A DNA stretch of 64,000 nucleotides from Anastrepha obliqua. Its lineage: Eukaryota > Arthropoda > Insecta > Diptera > Tephritidae. Shown here one piece after another: positions 22,451 through 34,709 of this stretch (positions within the stretch are counted from its first letter, which is position 1; every line of letters starts with the position of its first letter). The notes beneath the pieces were generated by a model, which saw only the letters and a program-made list of their open reading frames with translations, had not been told where the DNA came from and ran no database searches. A program made the position numbers and the translations under genes. The stretch lies in assembly GCF_027943255.1 (NCBI RefSeq), contig NC_072893.1:63768001-63832000 (forward strand). The letters run 5' to 3'.

Positions 22451-23529
22451 ATAAATAGAGGAACTACAAAATTTGCGACTGCGATTTAACTGTCTTGTTT
22501 TCTCTATTTATTTATTTCTTCACTACTTTGTATTCATTATTAAAACACCTACTCTTCTCAACATTCTTCTTTAGGCAAATTGTATCTTTCTTAGTTGCCA
22601 TATGATGAGTCAACCTTACTTTTGTTGGACTAAACTTTTCCAATTGCTGTAGAAAATCGGGTAAATTTGTTGGATATCAATTTTTTCCTAATTTTGATTC
22701 ATTGTACGGAAGATTTCTTCAATTATAAGCACTAATCAATTCACAAAAAAAAAAGTTTTTTCTATAATATTACTGTAAATATACGCAAAAAAATGGGTAT
22801 CTTCTATATTTGCGTATTCTTAGTTGACAGCCAGCGACAAATCATGGTAAAGCGAAATCGGTTCATTGGCGATCAGGCTATAACTTATCATGCACAGCTG
22901 ATTTGCAAAAAAAAAAAATATCGGAAATCATCTTAACCCATTTAAGGGGGGGTTTTTTTTGTCAAAATAAAAAAATTATTAAAAAAAAAAACAAAAAAAT
23001 TAAAAAAAGCAAGCGAAGCACACTAATAATAATAAAGAAGTCATTCGACCATTTTTGTAGTATTACTTAGTAGAAAAATGATGCGGACAGCAATGAAAAA
23101 TAGTACCAGCTACCAGTTGCAAAAATTGAGGTCAGAACTTCCCAACTTTTTATTGTTGACGTCATTTCACTTTGCGAAAACAATAACTGTAGAATATTTG
23201 TTCCTTATGATTGAAACTTATAGTATTTTCAGAATAAATAAAAGAAAACTAAACTAAGTGGTTGTATGAGCAAGTCTCCCGCTCGCTGCATACAAGCCAA
23301 TTCGCGCATTTAATGGTTACAGCTGTGGCATGTGGATAAGAATCCCTGTTAAGATCGTTTTGAGATATGTAACGGTAAGAAACTGCATAAGTGACACAAG
23401 CTTCTAGGTAATTATATTTTACCAGAGGAAGAAATAAAACTCAATTAAATAGGACAAATACTAAAATTTATTGAGGAAGTTGGACGAAAATTTGGGTTTG
23501 AGAAAAACAATCTGAATCCATGAAGAGGG
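22451..23529. other. AT-rich DNA without gene
   Basis: Nothing recognisable apart from a G run at about 22,947 and adenine tracts. Confidence 0.45.
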
Positions 23530-23822
23530 TATACCTTCTACTCAAATATGAACGAGACGTTAACAATAAAACGGTCCGCGGATGACATATGCCAAAAATA
23601 AATTTTTTGTTTTTTGGTAGGACTGTTATAAGCTTACATGGCAAATTTCAGCGTGATATGTCATATAGTTTATAGTAAACAAACTATGTGACATATCACG
23701 CTGAAATTTGTCATGTAAGCTTATAACAGTCCTACCAAAAAACAAAAAATTTATTTTTGCCATATGTCATCCGCGGACCGTTTTATTGATAACGTCTCGT
23801 TCATATTTGAGCAGAAGGTATA
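23530..23822. repeat. Near-perfect 293-bp palindrome (foldback element)
   Basis: The left arm 23,530-23,671 and right arm 23,681-23,822 are reverse complements over 142 bp with five mismatches that I could count; the loop is nine bases (ATAGTAAAC). The outer end begins TATACCTTCT and the inner stem contains CGTGATATGTCA. TATA sequence at both outer ends allows a TA target duplication. No coding capacity. High arm identity implies either recent origin or gene conversion between arms. Confidence 0.92.
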
Positions 23823-26035
23823 TATATGTAGATATGTATCTTTGAAGCCCCATTGCTAAATCCCCTCATAATAATGAAGAAGCTGTCAGCGAATGAGAAA
23901 AAACAATTCTGAGAGAAGAAACTTCATTGGCTCTTTCTTTTGCTATGAAATTAAAAAGCAAGGATTTTCAATTTAGGGGATTAGAAGTGGTCAGAATTTT
24001 TGAAAAAAAAAAATTTTTTTTGCATTTTCTTAAAATATAATATCTTAAAAACGTTGTGTGAAAAACTGAATTGAATCAGACAAATACTTTTCGGGTTATT
24101 CAACGATTAACGAAGGACGCTCGGCCGCTCCGGAGCGTTCCACCAAAACTTTAAATGCGTTTTTCTCAAAACTATGTTTTTTGAACTGGTGATCACTGTA
24201 ACTTAGAAACCGCTTGGTTTATTTCAATATAATTGATACTGCTCTTGAAAAACATAAACAACTCGTGCCTGATTGAAGGATTTTTTTTTTTAAATTTGGG
24301 TTTTTGTTTAAACAATTAATTGTTGGTTTTTTTCCCGATAATCTGAAAAATAATTTCGTATTGTTAATTATTGAAAATCATCATTTTTTCGGACCTAAAA
24401 AAAGCTAATTTTACTTTTTCAAATGCAGCTAAGTGGAATTTAATTAATGCTGTCTGTGAATTGCTTCCTGACTTTGGCTAGAATTTTGTTGTTAATTAAG
24501 TCTTTTTTTCTTCCAATTTAGATCTGAGAGATAAATACGATATTTTTGAGACAACTTAGAACATCAAAATGTGAATAAGCTTATTTTTTTGCTGTAGGAA
24601 ACTTCCTTAACGAATCTCCTTTTTTGTTTTTCTCTTGTAAAAACTGCACTTTTTTGCAAAACTGCAATTTTCTTGTTCGCAACTGTAGATATAAATTTAT
24701 GCAGTTTAAGTTTAGAGTAACTAATGTTTATTGCAAAAGAGAACCGATGGCCTAAATTTCTAATTTTAATCCTTGCATGTAATTTTGTTATATTATAAAG
24801 CTATTTAACATTTGTGTATGAAAATGAATTGTTTTTGAAATTCACGTCGCGTGTAATGACAATACAAATTAATTTGGCGCTTCCTCAAACTGCAATTACA
24901 TGGCAATTTATTAAACTGTTTCCAAATGTATGTGGATATATATTCAGGTGCTGATCTGAGCGGGTTGTAAGCGGCATGATAGCCCCTCAACTTGCTTTGT
25001 TTGCTGTTTTGTTGCATTGTTTTTTCCATTGCAACTGGTTCAAAGTATTTAAAAGTAATGAGCAATGAGTACGTTTTTATAAAACAAATTAGTATTGTGA
25101 CACTCTACGCAAATGCAGTAAATTTTTTATGGACTGTAGGCTTAAGAAAATGTTCGACATTTTTCGAGCATTTCTGATATGGTTTTGGTATGAGAAGCTT
25201 ACTGGAACCTGCGTAGAGCTGATACTGTAATCTACTTAAACGTGTGAAATATTTCACTCGGGTATTTTTATCGCACTTGGAACTAATTCAATGAAAACTC
25301 GATGAGAAAATGAAACATTGTTTTTTATGTAAGTTTGATAAATTTGATAAGGCCATCCTTGAAAAAAAGATATATAGTCTTCTACTATTATTAGGCGACA
25401 TCTAACGTTTCATTTGGAAAGTTTGACATATCTTACCACAAACGCACTAAACCCGTTTCGATGTGTTAGCCATATTAGTATTGGTTACTGTTACTTCAAA
25501 AATTTATTGATACAAAAAAATTTAATTACATGCATTAATGCGCACATTTCTTGCATTATTTTTAACAATTTTAGACTTGGATTAACGTAACAAGAATGCC
25601 ACGATTAATTGGAAATTGTACAAAATCAGTTGTGCCCAAAAAAGAAGGTTGCTGTGTGCAAAATAATTAAGTAAGGTCATCTTGTTGCACTCGTAGAGAT
25701 TGAGGATATGCGGGAAATAGTATGACGTGCATCAATAAGGTTTTGTATTATCACTTTTGAGGTACTAAAGATGAGTTCGCATAGGAGGATCTCATCAAAA
25801 ACAGTGCTTCGCACATTGATTCAAACCAACGAAAAAGTGTGGATTAAATTATTGATCTTAATTGAAAATATTTTGAAATATTGACTCGTGCTTAGGGCCT
25901 TAAAAAAAACATAAAAAAATAAAAAAAAATATAAAAAAAAACAAACGTTTATTAGTAATAAACAGGAACATGGACAGTAAAGCAGCAATAAAAGGATTAA
26001 GCTCATATTGTATTAAGTCCAAAAATGTTCAACGG
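23823..26035. other. AT-rich DNA without a recognisable gene
   Basis: A short GC palindrome CGCTCCGGAGCG occurs at about 24,128. Frames at 24,805-25,177 on both strands show no motif. No repeat boundaries were resolved. Confidence 0.4.
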
Positions 26036-26039
26036 AATA

Positions 26040-26570
26040 GGAAGGCCTGTTGGACTACCATTTGAAAAAGAGAACGGCATAGAAAACAGCTAAATACAGT
26101 ATACAACGAAATGGACCACTACATGAAAAAGCGAGTGGAAGCTAGGTGGACTAATCTGACCACATGAAAAACAGCAAAAGTTATGTGTAGAACTAACGAC
26201 AAAAAACTTACTCAATTCGTACTTACGCTCGCGCGAAAGGACTGCAGAACTATCATAGGTATGTTGACATGTCATAATCTATTGGCTGCACATGCGTACA
26301 AGATAGGGATTGCTTACACGGACAAATGCAGAAAATGCAGAGAGGATGTTGAGGAAACTTTGGAACACCTTCTGTGCGTTTGTCTGGCATTATTAAACAC
26401 GCGTTTAAAATGCCTGGGAGCCCCACTGTTTGAGAGTCTGGAGGATCTCCAGCTCTGCTTAGATTCGCCAAAAGCGTTGACATCTACTTTCAGTATTCAT
26501 AGAGGTCGGTATTCATCTGGTATCACTAGGGGCCAAAAGGTATAACGCCGACCAGGCTAATCTAACCTAA
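26040..26570 (+). pseudogene. LINE 3' fragment (post-RNase H, zinc knuckle)
   Basis: The frame reads LARKDCRTIIGMLTCHNLLA AHAYKIGIA, then CRKCREDVEETLEHLLCVCL and R..CLGAPLFESLEDL. This is the C-terminal cysteine/histidine motif that follows RNase H in I/R1/LOA-type non-LTR retrotransposons, where it sits at the 3' end of ORF2. Upstream in-frame stops show decay. The sequence ends in CAGGCTAATCTAACCTAA, like the AACCTAA-type tails of other copies here. A 5'-truncated insertion is the likely origin. Confidence 0.8.
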
Positions 26571-27744
26571 TAACGAAATGATGCATACGTCCTTGCATAC
26601 GTCTGCTACATATTGTGATGTTCATTCTGATATTGTTTGTCAACCTACACTTTTATATCGCCTCCGAATGACAAATGATTTTTCATGAGAAAATTCTTCA
26701 TATCAAAAATACTCCCGCAGCTTCACTTTTGTCTGCTGGGCATTGCATACACAAACCTATTTAAAAATCGACTTATTATTATGGATTTTTATGAGAAATT
26801 TTCCTACAGCAGAAACACATTGAATCAGGGAGCTATACCGGATACCGTTATGTTAAGTACAAACACGATCACCGTAGCCGAAGACCGACTTCTCTCTTTT
26901 GGAAAATTACATAAATAGGGAGTAGCACTCGGTTATGGTGATTAGACTTCTTGCTCTTTAAAAAAAAATGGAAAAGAAAAGCAAACAAACAAAAAAAAAA
27001 ATTAAAAATTTTTTTAATGCTGAATACTATGTGTAAAAATATTGTTTTGTATAATATTTCAAATTTTATATATGGAGCACTAGTAAAGACATACAGATAA
27101 ATTTCTGGTGAAAAAAGAAAAGGTAGAAAAAGTTTAACCCCTTCAAAAAAGCTTCCCACACCCGCCCCTGCGAATAAATTTGCATGCTGCATCGTGCTCA
27201 TACAATTTATAATAAAGCAGAAGCAGTTAAGGTAATGCGAATTACAAAAATAAAATAAATATCCTAATTGCGTTGAAGTAGCACAGGCAACAGCCGGCTT
27301 GGCGTGACCAATTAATTAAAGCAACGATAAAAGAAATTGACAGCATAATGAGGAAACAAAGGGCTGTGCTGAATAGACCAACAATAAAGCCGCAAAAAAA
27401 CTTCAAAACGTATAAATAAATAAAGAGGAAAATAACAAAAAAGCCAAAAAAAAAACAGAATGCAAAAAAAAAAAAAATTTTAAAAGCATAGAGGAGTTCA
27501 ACGCACAATAAAATTGCACTGACAATATAATTGCCTCCAACCGACCAGAATATAAATGCAAATGGTGGCTATAAGAGTGTGCATATGTCTATATATTTAT
27601 ATAATATGTAATATTTAATCGTACATATGCTAATTCACTTTTACATAGCTAAATATGTACAGTATTGCGCGAGGCTTAAGCAACTTTCTTTCCTTTGCGC
27701 AGGATTGATGTCTCTCTTTGCTGAAACAAGCAAATTTAAGGAAG
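26571..27744. other. AT-rich DNA without gene
   Basis: Contains poly-A runs near 26,985 and 27,470. Phe-rich frames on the minus strand are translations of these runs. Confidence 0.45.
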
Positions 27745-28257
27745 AAGAGAAGTTTTGCTCTAGAGCACCAGGCTTGGTGTGAACCAAACGGTATAAAAAA
27801 TGGTGTAACATTCTTTGAAGCGATGAAAAAAAAAACATTATTTGGAAATGGTGCTGGGCGAAATGTCAGTTGTCCTACAGGACAAGAGTTCTTACAGCCG
27901 TTCAACAACAGAAAAATAACATTCAACGTTAGGATTTGAGGATGCTTTTCTTGGTATGGAGTAGCACCTACGCACTTCATAATCAATAATATGGATGAGG
28001 ACATACTTCAAAAGTTTTTCGCTGAGAAGAATATCCTACTTCAATCGCTCTTGCGCAAGATAATGGTCCAAAACACTCATCAATGTTAGTATGTGAATAG
28101 TTTTTACAAAATAAGGTTCAAATTATGAATTGGCTAAACCAGTCACCCGACCTAAATCCCATTAAAAACCTTTGGAGAGACTTAAAGAAGCGTATCGGGA
28201 AGGAAACATTCAAAAATAAGAAAGATTTATAGAAAAAAATCAAAGACCTATGGTGCT
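27745..28257 (+). pseudogene. Tc1-type (DD34E) transposase C-terminal remnant
   Basis: Read across frames, the strand gives FGNGAGRNVSCPTGQEF, then GCFSWYGVAPTHFI, a degenerate form of the second catalytic block with NGPKHSSMLVC-like sequence, and NWLNQSPDLNPIKNLWRDLK KRIGKE. These match the VWGCFSW and SPDLNPIENLW blocks of Tc1 transposases. The catalytic Glu of PIENLW is Lys here, and stops occur at about 27,937 and 28,128. The remnant ends where LINE sequence starts at about 28,258. Confidence 0.75.
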
Positions 28258-29590
28258 CCATTCTCACAGAAACCTACCGCAGTTGTCAGACCCATTCTTC
28301 TATATGGAAATGCTGGTGGTTTACTATGCAGAAAAGTATCTATTCTAATTATTTGAGTAATGTGCAGAGATATGCGGGATTAGCAATATGTAGTGTCATG
28401 AGAACCACGCCATCCATGGCTTTGGATATTATGTTACACCTGCCACCTCTGGATCTCTTCTGCAAACACTTAGCGATCTGGTCCGCTTTAAGGCTCAGGG
28501 CGAGCTCACAATGAAAGATTGTCACACATGGACATTCAACCATCTTAGACTTGTATACGGATATACCCAGTGATTGTGATTATCACCCTTCTATTCCCTG
28601 CTTCGAAAGAAATTTCTCAGTAAAAATCCGTTTTAGACTGGAATGGCGTGAAGAAGATCCATCACCCAACGCATCCGTTAAGATCTACACGTACGGATCT
28701 AAAATGGATATCGGTGTAGAATCAGCGTTATATTGCGAAGAGTTTTTATCAATAAATCCTTTAAACTACCGGATCAATGAGTGAATTTTCAAGCGGAAAT
28801 AAACGCTATTCATGAAACCTTAAAATGGTTAGAGATAAACAGAATATCATAAACAGATATTTGCATTCTATCAGACAGCCAAGCTGCCCTACGGGCTTTG
28901 GATGTATTCCAAATAACATCAAGCAGTATCTAACATTGTTGCTAATCTCTTAGTGCTGGGGCTCGTATTGTCTTATGCTGGGTTCCAGGCCACAGAGACG
29001 TACCAAGGAACTGTAGGGTTGACCAACTTGCCAAAGTGGGTACCTGTACGCCAAATATAAATAATTTTATGAGGGTACCTCTCGCAATTTGTAAGCTTCT
29101 TGTAATGGTCGCATTAATCAATTCTGTAAATTAAAGATGGACTAGCGCCAATACCTGTAAAGTCGCTAGGCAAACCTCGCCAACGGTAAATTAACGTCTA
29201 TCCAAGAATATTATAAAATTGAGAAGACTTTAAATTATTACCTTAGTAAGGGTGCTTACAGGACATTGACTACTGGGAAATCACCAAGGAGATTAAGTGT
29301 TTGGATGCGTGATATCCGTCGTAGCTGTAAAAATGAGGAGGCTAGTTGGAAACAATTCAACACCTTTTTTGCACATGCCCGGCTCTACCGATATTTACGT
29401 TACCACATCATAATGAATACGGACTTTAGGTATCAACAATCTTTTACGCTTTGTCCAAAGCTTAGGATGGTCCAATCTGGAAGAGGAAACTCGACCGGAC
29501 CCTGCGGTTCACAACGAACCTATTTCGTGATACAGGTGGCATCGCTGTCCCTATATGCCATGCGGCTGCCAAGCCTAACCTAACCTATAT
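28258..29590 (+). pseudogene. LINE ORF2 3' part: RT thumb, RNase H, zinc knuckle
   Basis: Order along the strand: PILLYGNAGG and MRTTPSMALDIMLHLPPLDL F (the region just after reverse transcriptase in I/R1/LOA-type elements), then RNase H as IYTYGSKMDIG (normally YTDGSKM), FQAEINAIHETLKWL, LSDSQAALRALDVF and CWVPGHRDVPRN with DQLAK, then TGH and a final CRRSCKNEEASW motif. The RNase H Asp in YTDGS reads Tyr, and several stops and frameshifts interrupt it. It terminates at CCAAGCCTAACCTAACC, a tail shared with other fragments. Confidence 0.8.
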
Positions 29591-29734
29591 TAATGTGTGA
29601 AATAAAAAACTCATAAAATTCAATATTTGTTATTATTAATTTAAAAAACTTGCAATTGCTATAAGAACGTGGGGTGCGCCTATTTTAATGACCATATGTG
29701 TATATGCGATTGGCGCATACTCTTGGTTTTTTGG

Positions 29735-30003
29735 GTTTGATCGAGCTCCTCCTTCCATTTGTGTCTTGGTGTTTGTATTCATCTTGCTGTTTTCCCTCAA
29801 ATGGAGCGACCTTGAACTTTATGCCGTCTCCGAACAACAGATAGTTTTATATGAGTAGCTTTTTCAGGACAGAAATATACTCGGATATTTGCCATTGCTT
29901 GCCGAGAAGCGACCGCTATTAGAAAAACAAATTTTGTATTATAAGCCGGGTGGTACGGAATGGTCGTCACGCACCAACCCGATTCGCCAACGGGGGCCGT
30001 TTT
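29735..30003 (-). repeat. tRNA-derived SINE, diverged
   Basis: On the minus strand the head reads CGAATCGGGTTGGTGCGTGA (A-box), then CTAATAGCGGTCGCTTCTCG, GGCAAGCAATGGCAAATATC and a 3' part GGAGGAGCTCGATCAAAC. The B-box region is eroded. Confidence 0.75.
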
Positions 30004-31297
30004 ACTACTTAAATGTTCGTTTGGCACCCAAAAATTTGCCTCAAATAAGATGAGATAATTTTTTAGAAAAATATTGACGTTATTCTTCGTGTGTGAAAAA
30101 TCACTAAAGTTATATTTATAAATAAATTTATAAATGCATATTTAGTGTGCTCGCTTCGGTTTTTGCATGCACATTTTTCATGTAACTAATCCTGTTTTTA
30201 AAATGGCGAGCTTCTTATCAAAAGTACTGAATTTCATTTACATGTCATTTTATTTGCCAAAATTGACCCAAAATATCATATCACCGTAGCGGAGATATTC
30301 TTTTGCAAAAAAAAAAAAAAACAAAATAATACCAGCCACAACTCAGCTAAAAAAATCACTTAAATTTATTAAATTAAATTTCTTTAAATAAAAATTAAAA
30401 ATGTAATTAAATAAAATTTCACACAATACTGCATCTATATAATAGCCTGTCCGCATTTGTATATACATACAAACCATACATACATACATACATGTATACA
30501 TACATGCACTTCCATTAACAATTAGCTGTGTACATTCAGTTATAAAAATCTTCCTGCCAATTTCCATTGCTCTCATCAAGACTTAAAGAAAAAAGGATTT
30601 AATTAAGGCGACTAAAGGATAGCGCACCATAAGGAAACTGTACTGCAAGCGTTTATGTGCTAAATCAGCTTATATAGTACATACACACAATAATACTGCG
30701 TTGCTGGTAAATGAGGTGGGGGTAAATGAATAAAAAGAAGAGAGAATTAAAGCCAGTTTCCTTCAATTTGAAATTTTTCTTCTCTGCTGCTGCTAATTGC
30801 AAAAATTTTCCATAAATTTAAAATGCTAATGGCTGCGGCTGCAGCTGGCAGAGTTAAATCTTGTGTACAAAGCCATTTTACAGGCAAATTGGAACGCAGT
30901 GGAACTGCTAATTGTAATGCTGGGAGTGAAATGAAGAGGCCGAGTGTTTGTGTGGATATATTGGGCGAGCAAAAATTTAAGCTTCTGCATGTTGAGCTTC
31001 TTTATGTTTATACTCGTAGTGAGTATATAAATGCATATGTACATATTCGTAAATTCTGATTAAGTAAATAAAATTACGTGGAAGTGAAAAAGTAAGCGGC
31101 GGGGTTTTAAATATTATTTTATGTGAGCAGAGTTGTGTTTAAACAGAGTAAAGGAAAGTGTCCACTTAAGTGGAAAGGAGCTGAATCATATCAAAAGCTC
31201 TGAGAAATTATACTTTTCGATAGAGCTAGGAATGTAATCTCAATTTCTGCAAAGAATTTTCGAAATTGTTGTAAATTTTATGAAAATTTATATTTTA
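30004..31297. other. AT-rich DNA; CATA microsatellite
   Basis: A CATA tetranucleotide run lies at about 30,477-30,510. A frame at 30,823-31,059 encodes an Ala-rich start but has no recognisable family. Confidence 0.45.
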
Positions 31298-32438
31298 CTA
31301 GCGGACCCTACAGACTTCGTTCTGCCAAATAGAATTTGAATATGGCAGTTTATATTTCGACCTAAAGACGTTTTTACTCTGCTGACCCTCACACACCGCC
31401 CTATCATCATGGTGACGGTTCTGTTCAGGAGAATTAAGGAAAAGGGTTAGCTCGGGTGACCTAAGTATCTTCGCTTCCACGAACTTTGGCCACCCTTTTG
31501 GGACCCACTAAAACCCTGACTGGGATGTTTGGTAGAGGGCTTCAAACTAAGAAGGGAACTTAAGGGGGATCTAAAGGGATAGTGGGAACCTAAAGGTGAC
31601 AAATATTTATAAAGTGGGTGATTCAATGACAAAACATAGAGATAATTAATTATTTATTATTAGTATTATTATTAACATAGGGTTAATAACCGATATAATA
31701 AAGAATAATGAAATAAAACGTATATAAGTATTTTCAGTAATCGCTTTGATGCAAATCAAGTGAATCATAATTATTAACAAAAACCTGTTTTATTTTTATT
31801 GTAGTGCTCTATGATATACAATGTTTTTTGTTTGATTACCTGGAGAATATACAAATCTGATGGTTTTCCAACACTGGAACAGGCACCATACAATTGACCA
31901 TGTGAGAAACATGGGTTTTCTAGATTAATTAATAATGTTTGTTTTTATTATTCTTCAAATACATACAAATATCAAATTTCTCTTTTGGTATTCTTAAAAT
32001 ATGTTTGGATTAATTCAGCCCTGCTTGATTAATCTTAGAATTTACTTATCTATTTTTATTAATTATTTGAGAATGAAATAATTCCTTAACTCGTTCTGAA
32101 ACTAAAACAAAAGAAAGAATATTGCAAGGCCAATAAAGTCTATAGCTCTTACATGTTTTGAAATTCAATTTGGTCGGGTTCACGATATTATCACTTTTGT
32201 GTGAACGCATTAGATCGTCCAACGCGAACACGCACACACACGAACGCGCAATATTTGTATGGGAAAAAGAAAAGGGCTGTTTTAGGGGCTTCCCGGAAAT
32301 TATTCGAATTTTTATCGCCGTACAAAAAATTCTTGGACTTTAAGGAACATTTTAAAAAAAGAATTGTTAAGATTGGTCCATGCGTTGTTGAGTTATGCGC
32401 TTACCAACGCATTTTGCGATTCATTTTTATATTATAGA
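31298..32438 (+). repeat. Unclassified non-coding element, copy 1 of a tandem pair
   Basis: It begins TACTAGCGGACCCTACAGAC at the start and ends TTCATTTTTATATTATAGAC. Shared blocks with copy 2: GTGCTCTATGATATACAATG against GCGCTTTGGTGTAAACAATA, GGGCTTCCCGGAAATTATTC against GGATTTTCCCGGCAAGTATT, and a 3' block TTGGTCCATGCGTTGTTGAG against AATCCGTTCAGCCGTTCTCG. Start and tail look like ends often seen in insect genomes and thought to be LINE-derived, but I cannot place the family. Confidence 0.55.
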
Positions 32439-33528
32439 CTAGCAAACCCGGCCCCCTTCGCTGGGCACACTAAAATAGAGTAGATATGGTTTAGAACAGA
32501 AAATATATGGTTTTCATATTATTTATTTCTTTATTCTTTATTCAAGCGCTTTGGTGTAAACAATATTTTTTGTTTTTCTATTTGTTTTTGAGTAAATATA
32601 AAATATAAATTGAAAATCAGGAAAAAAGAAGATTGTTTTTAAATTTCAAATCAACGCATATGAATAAACAATCGTCTTTTTTCCTGATTATCCATGAATT
32701 TTTCGTTTCAATTTATATGTTTTATTAAGCATTGGAGCTTTTTTAACCATTATCCATTTATATTTTTCAAAAAAAAAAAAACGAAAAAAATTGTTTTTTC
32801 CACGAACACATAATTTCATTCGGATTTCACATTAAATTCTCAAATTTCGTAAGAAATTATTCACTGTTCCAAAATCCACTCCAAAAACATGCACAAACAA
32901 TTTTTACATGTTGCACTTACGTTTTTTCCTTATGGCATCCAAATCAGAAAGCGTTAAAAAAGTAAGAGACATTATGGCTGGTTCAAAAGAACGCTGTACC
33001 CGTTGCCAGTGCTCCGAATTACAACCAAACTTTACGAAACCCATTTTCAATACTTGCTTAACAATGTGCATAAGTTTGGTTTAATTCGGTGCAAAGACAC
33101 GGCGGGTCCACATTTTGGCATATATTTCGAGACCCTAGTCATCAATAGGTATGAAAATTACCCCGTATTAAAGCACTTATCAACAGCTTTCATTTGATAT
33201 CCATATTGTACAAACACATTCTAGGGTCCACGTTTTGGTCTCTATCTCGAGACCCTAGTCACGGAGCGGATGGAAATACTCTGAACTAAAGCATTCACCA
33301 ACAGCTTCCATTTGATACCCATATTGTACATACACATCCGAAGGTTACCCGGGTCCACGTTTTGATGCTGTTTTGAGGATTTTCCCGGCAAGTATTCGAA
33401 TTTTTCTCACCTTTTAAACCTTTTAGACCTCCACGAATAATTCAAGACCAATATAAGATAAATCCGTTCAGCCGTTCTCGAGTTTTAGCGAGACTAACGA
33501 ACAGCAATTCATTTATATATATATAGAT
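32439..33528 (+). repeat. Unclassified non-coding element, copy 2
   Basis: It starts ACTAGCAAACCCGGCCCCCT directly after copy 1 and ends in a TATATATATATAG-type tail. Inside is a roughly 125-bp direct duplication: GGTCCACATTTTGGCATATA at 33,106 and GGTCCACGTTTTGGTCTCTA at 33,230, each followed by TTTCGAGACCCTAGTCA or CTCGAGACCCTAGTCAC and a TTTGATATCCATATTGTACA-like block. An imperfect inverted repeat (TCAGGAAAAAAGAAGATTG against CAATCGTCTTTTTTCCTGA) lies at about 32,610-32,685. Confidence 0.55.
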
Positions 33529-34260
33529 TTATAAATTCTGAAAACTGGTTCATTTGTGGACTTGAATATAATAAAAAAAAATGAATATAATGAAAAATTT
33601 TCAGTTCGTTGATTCAATGCTCAAAATAGTTTTTTGGAATAAAAAATCTTTGAAGCCGTTTTTAATTTCTAGAATGAAATGTACTTAAAAACAAAAAAAA
33701 AAGAATATGGAAAAAATTTAATTTTTATTTTTCCAATTTTCGTAAAAATTTGTTGTTTGTTACGTGCTTTAGCGAAACGCATATATGGTATGTGCTCATA
33801 TTACGAAGTTCGAGTGAAGCATCGCTTCATTGCCCTATCGGACGATGTACACTTTTTGCATCGTACGTCAATTATATTTGACAATTGGGAGTGAGACAGC
33901 TGCAGTATATAAATAGACAAGCATTCAAGCGCGTAAAGGCCAAAATAGCGATTTCCATCACACAAAAGCATTTTTATTTATTTATTAAGGGGGCCTATTA
34001 CACAGTCCTGCGAGGGTGAGGTGACTTGTTTCTTGTAGTTTTTTATGCGCTGAAAACGAATCTGACCTTCAAAATGCTCCATCACGTCAGGATTTTTGGT
34101 AAATGAAGCCTAAAAGGTCAAAAAATGGCCATTTTAGCCATTTTTGATAATTTTTTTTGGGATAGAAATTTTTTTTTTTCAATTTTCGACGAAAAGGTCG
34201 CATAGTACAACTCTTTAGCTCTAAAACCCATTTTTTAAAATTATTGTTCGATTTTAAAAA
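33529..34260. other. AT-rich DNA; possible MITE interior
   Basis: GCCCTATCGGACGATG at 33,835 and ACAGCTGCAGTATATAAATA at 33,895 resemble interior sequence of the MITE at 39,391 and the end at 11,400. The matching right end GTAATTTTGCGCCACCTTGT lies at 34,688. A MITE split by the LINE fragment and hairpin between them is possible but unproven. Confidence 0.35.
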
Positions 34261-34366
34261 AAAAAGTTATGACATTTTGAAAATAACAGTTTCAGTTACG
34301 TATACGTTGGGTATAACGTCTATTGGCGTAACTGAAACTGTTAATTTCAAAATGTCATAACTTTTT
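34261..34366. repeat. 40-bp-arm hairpin
   Basis: Arm 34,261-34,300 (AAAAAGTTATGACATTTTGA then an AATAACAGTTTCAG block) is the reverse complement of 34,327-34,366 with one mismatch; the 26-base loop itself contains an ACGTT/AACGT pairing. It directly abuts a LINE fragment. Confidence 0.9.
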
Positions 34367-34384
34367 TTTAAAAAATCTTTTTTT

Positions 34385-34665
34385 AGAAAGAAATTGTGTA
34401 GTTTCCCTCTAACGACGGCCAAGGGGAGACCGATGTCTGAGAAGGGGGCAACTGGGACCGGTTCTGCCGCCCCCTTCCTGGCAAGCTCATCGGAAATTTC
34501 ATTTCCCTCTATGTTCCTGTGCCCAGGAAGCAAGATGAGGGAAATGTTTCCTGCACGTTCGAGACGTTTGAGTTCCTCCTTACAGGAGTTCGCGAGAAGA
34601 GAGCTGGAATACGGCGACGACAGTGCCGTGATTGCAGCTTGATAAGAGCCCCCCTTAAGAAGATT
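34385..34665 (-). pseudogene. LINE RNase H fragment
   Basis: On the minus strand it reads AAITALSSPYSSSLLANSC, then LLPGHRNIEGNEISDELARK GAAEPVPVAPF and a LPLAVVRGKLHNF segment. These are the last RNase H blocks of I/R1/LOA-type ORF2, with VPGH changed to LPGH. Upstream and downstream parts are gone, and the frame runs on into the neighbouring hairpin. It has a higher GC content than its surroundings. Confidence 0.8.
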
Positions 34666-34682
34666 ATTCCGAAACAAATTTG

Positions 34683-34707
34683 GGTGAGTAATTTTGCGCC
34701 ACCTTGT
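34683..34707. repeat. End of the GGTGGCGCAAAAT MITE family
   Basis: GTGAGTAATTTTGCGCCACC then TTGT matches the right end at 4302-4325. Confidence 0.55.
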
Positions 34708-34709
34708 AC

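Noticed and set aside
25330..25800. Possible further transposon remnant
   Set aside because: No catalytic or helix-turn-helix block could be read in any frame.
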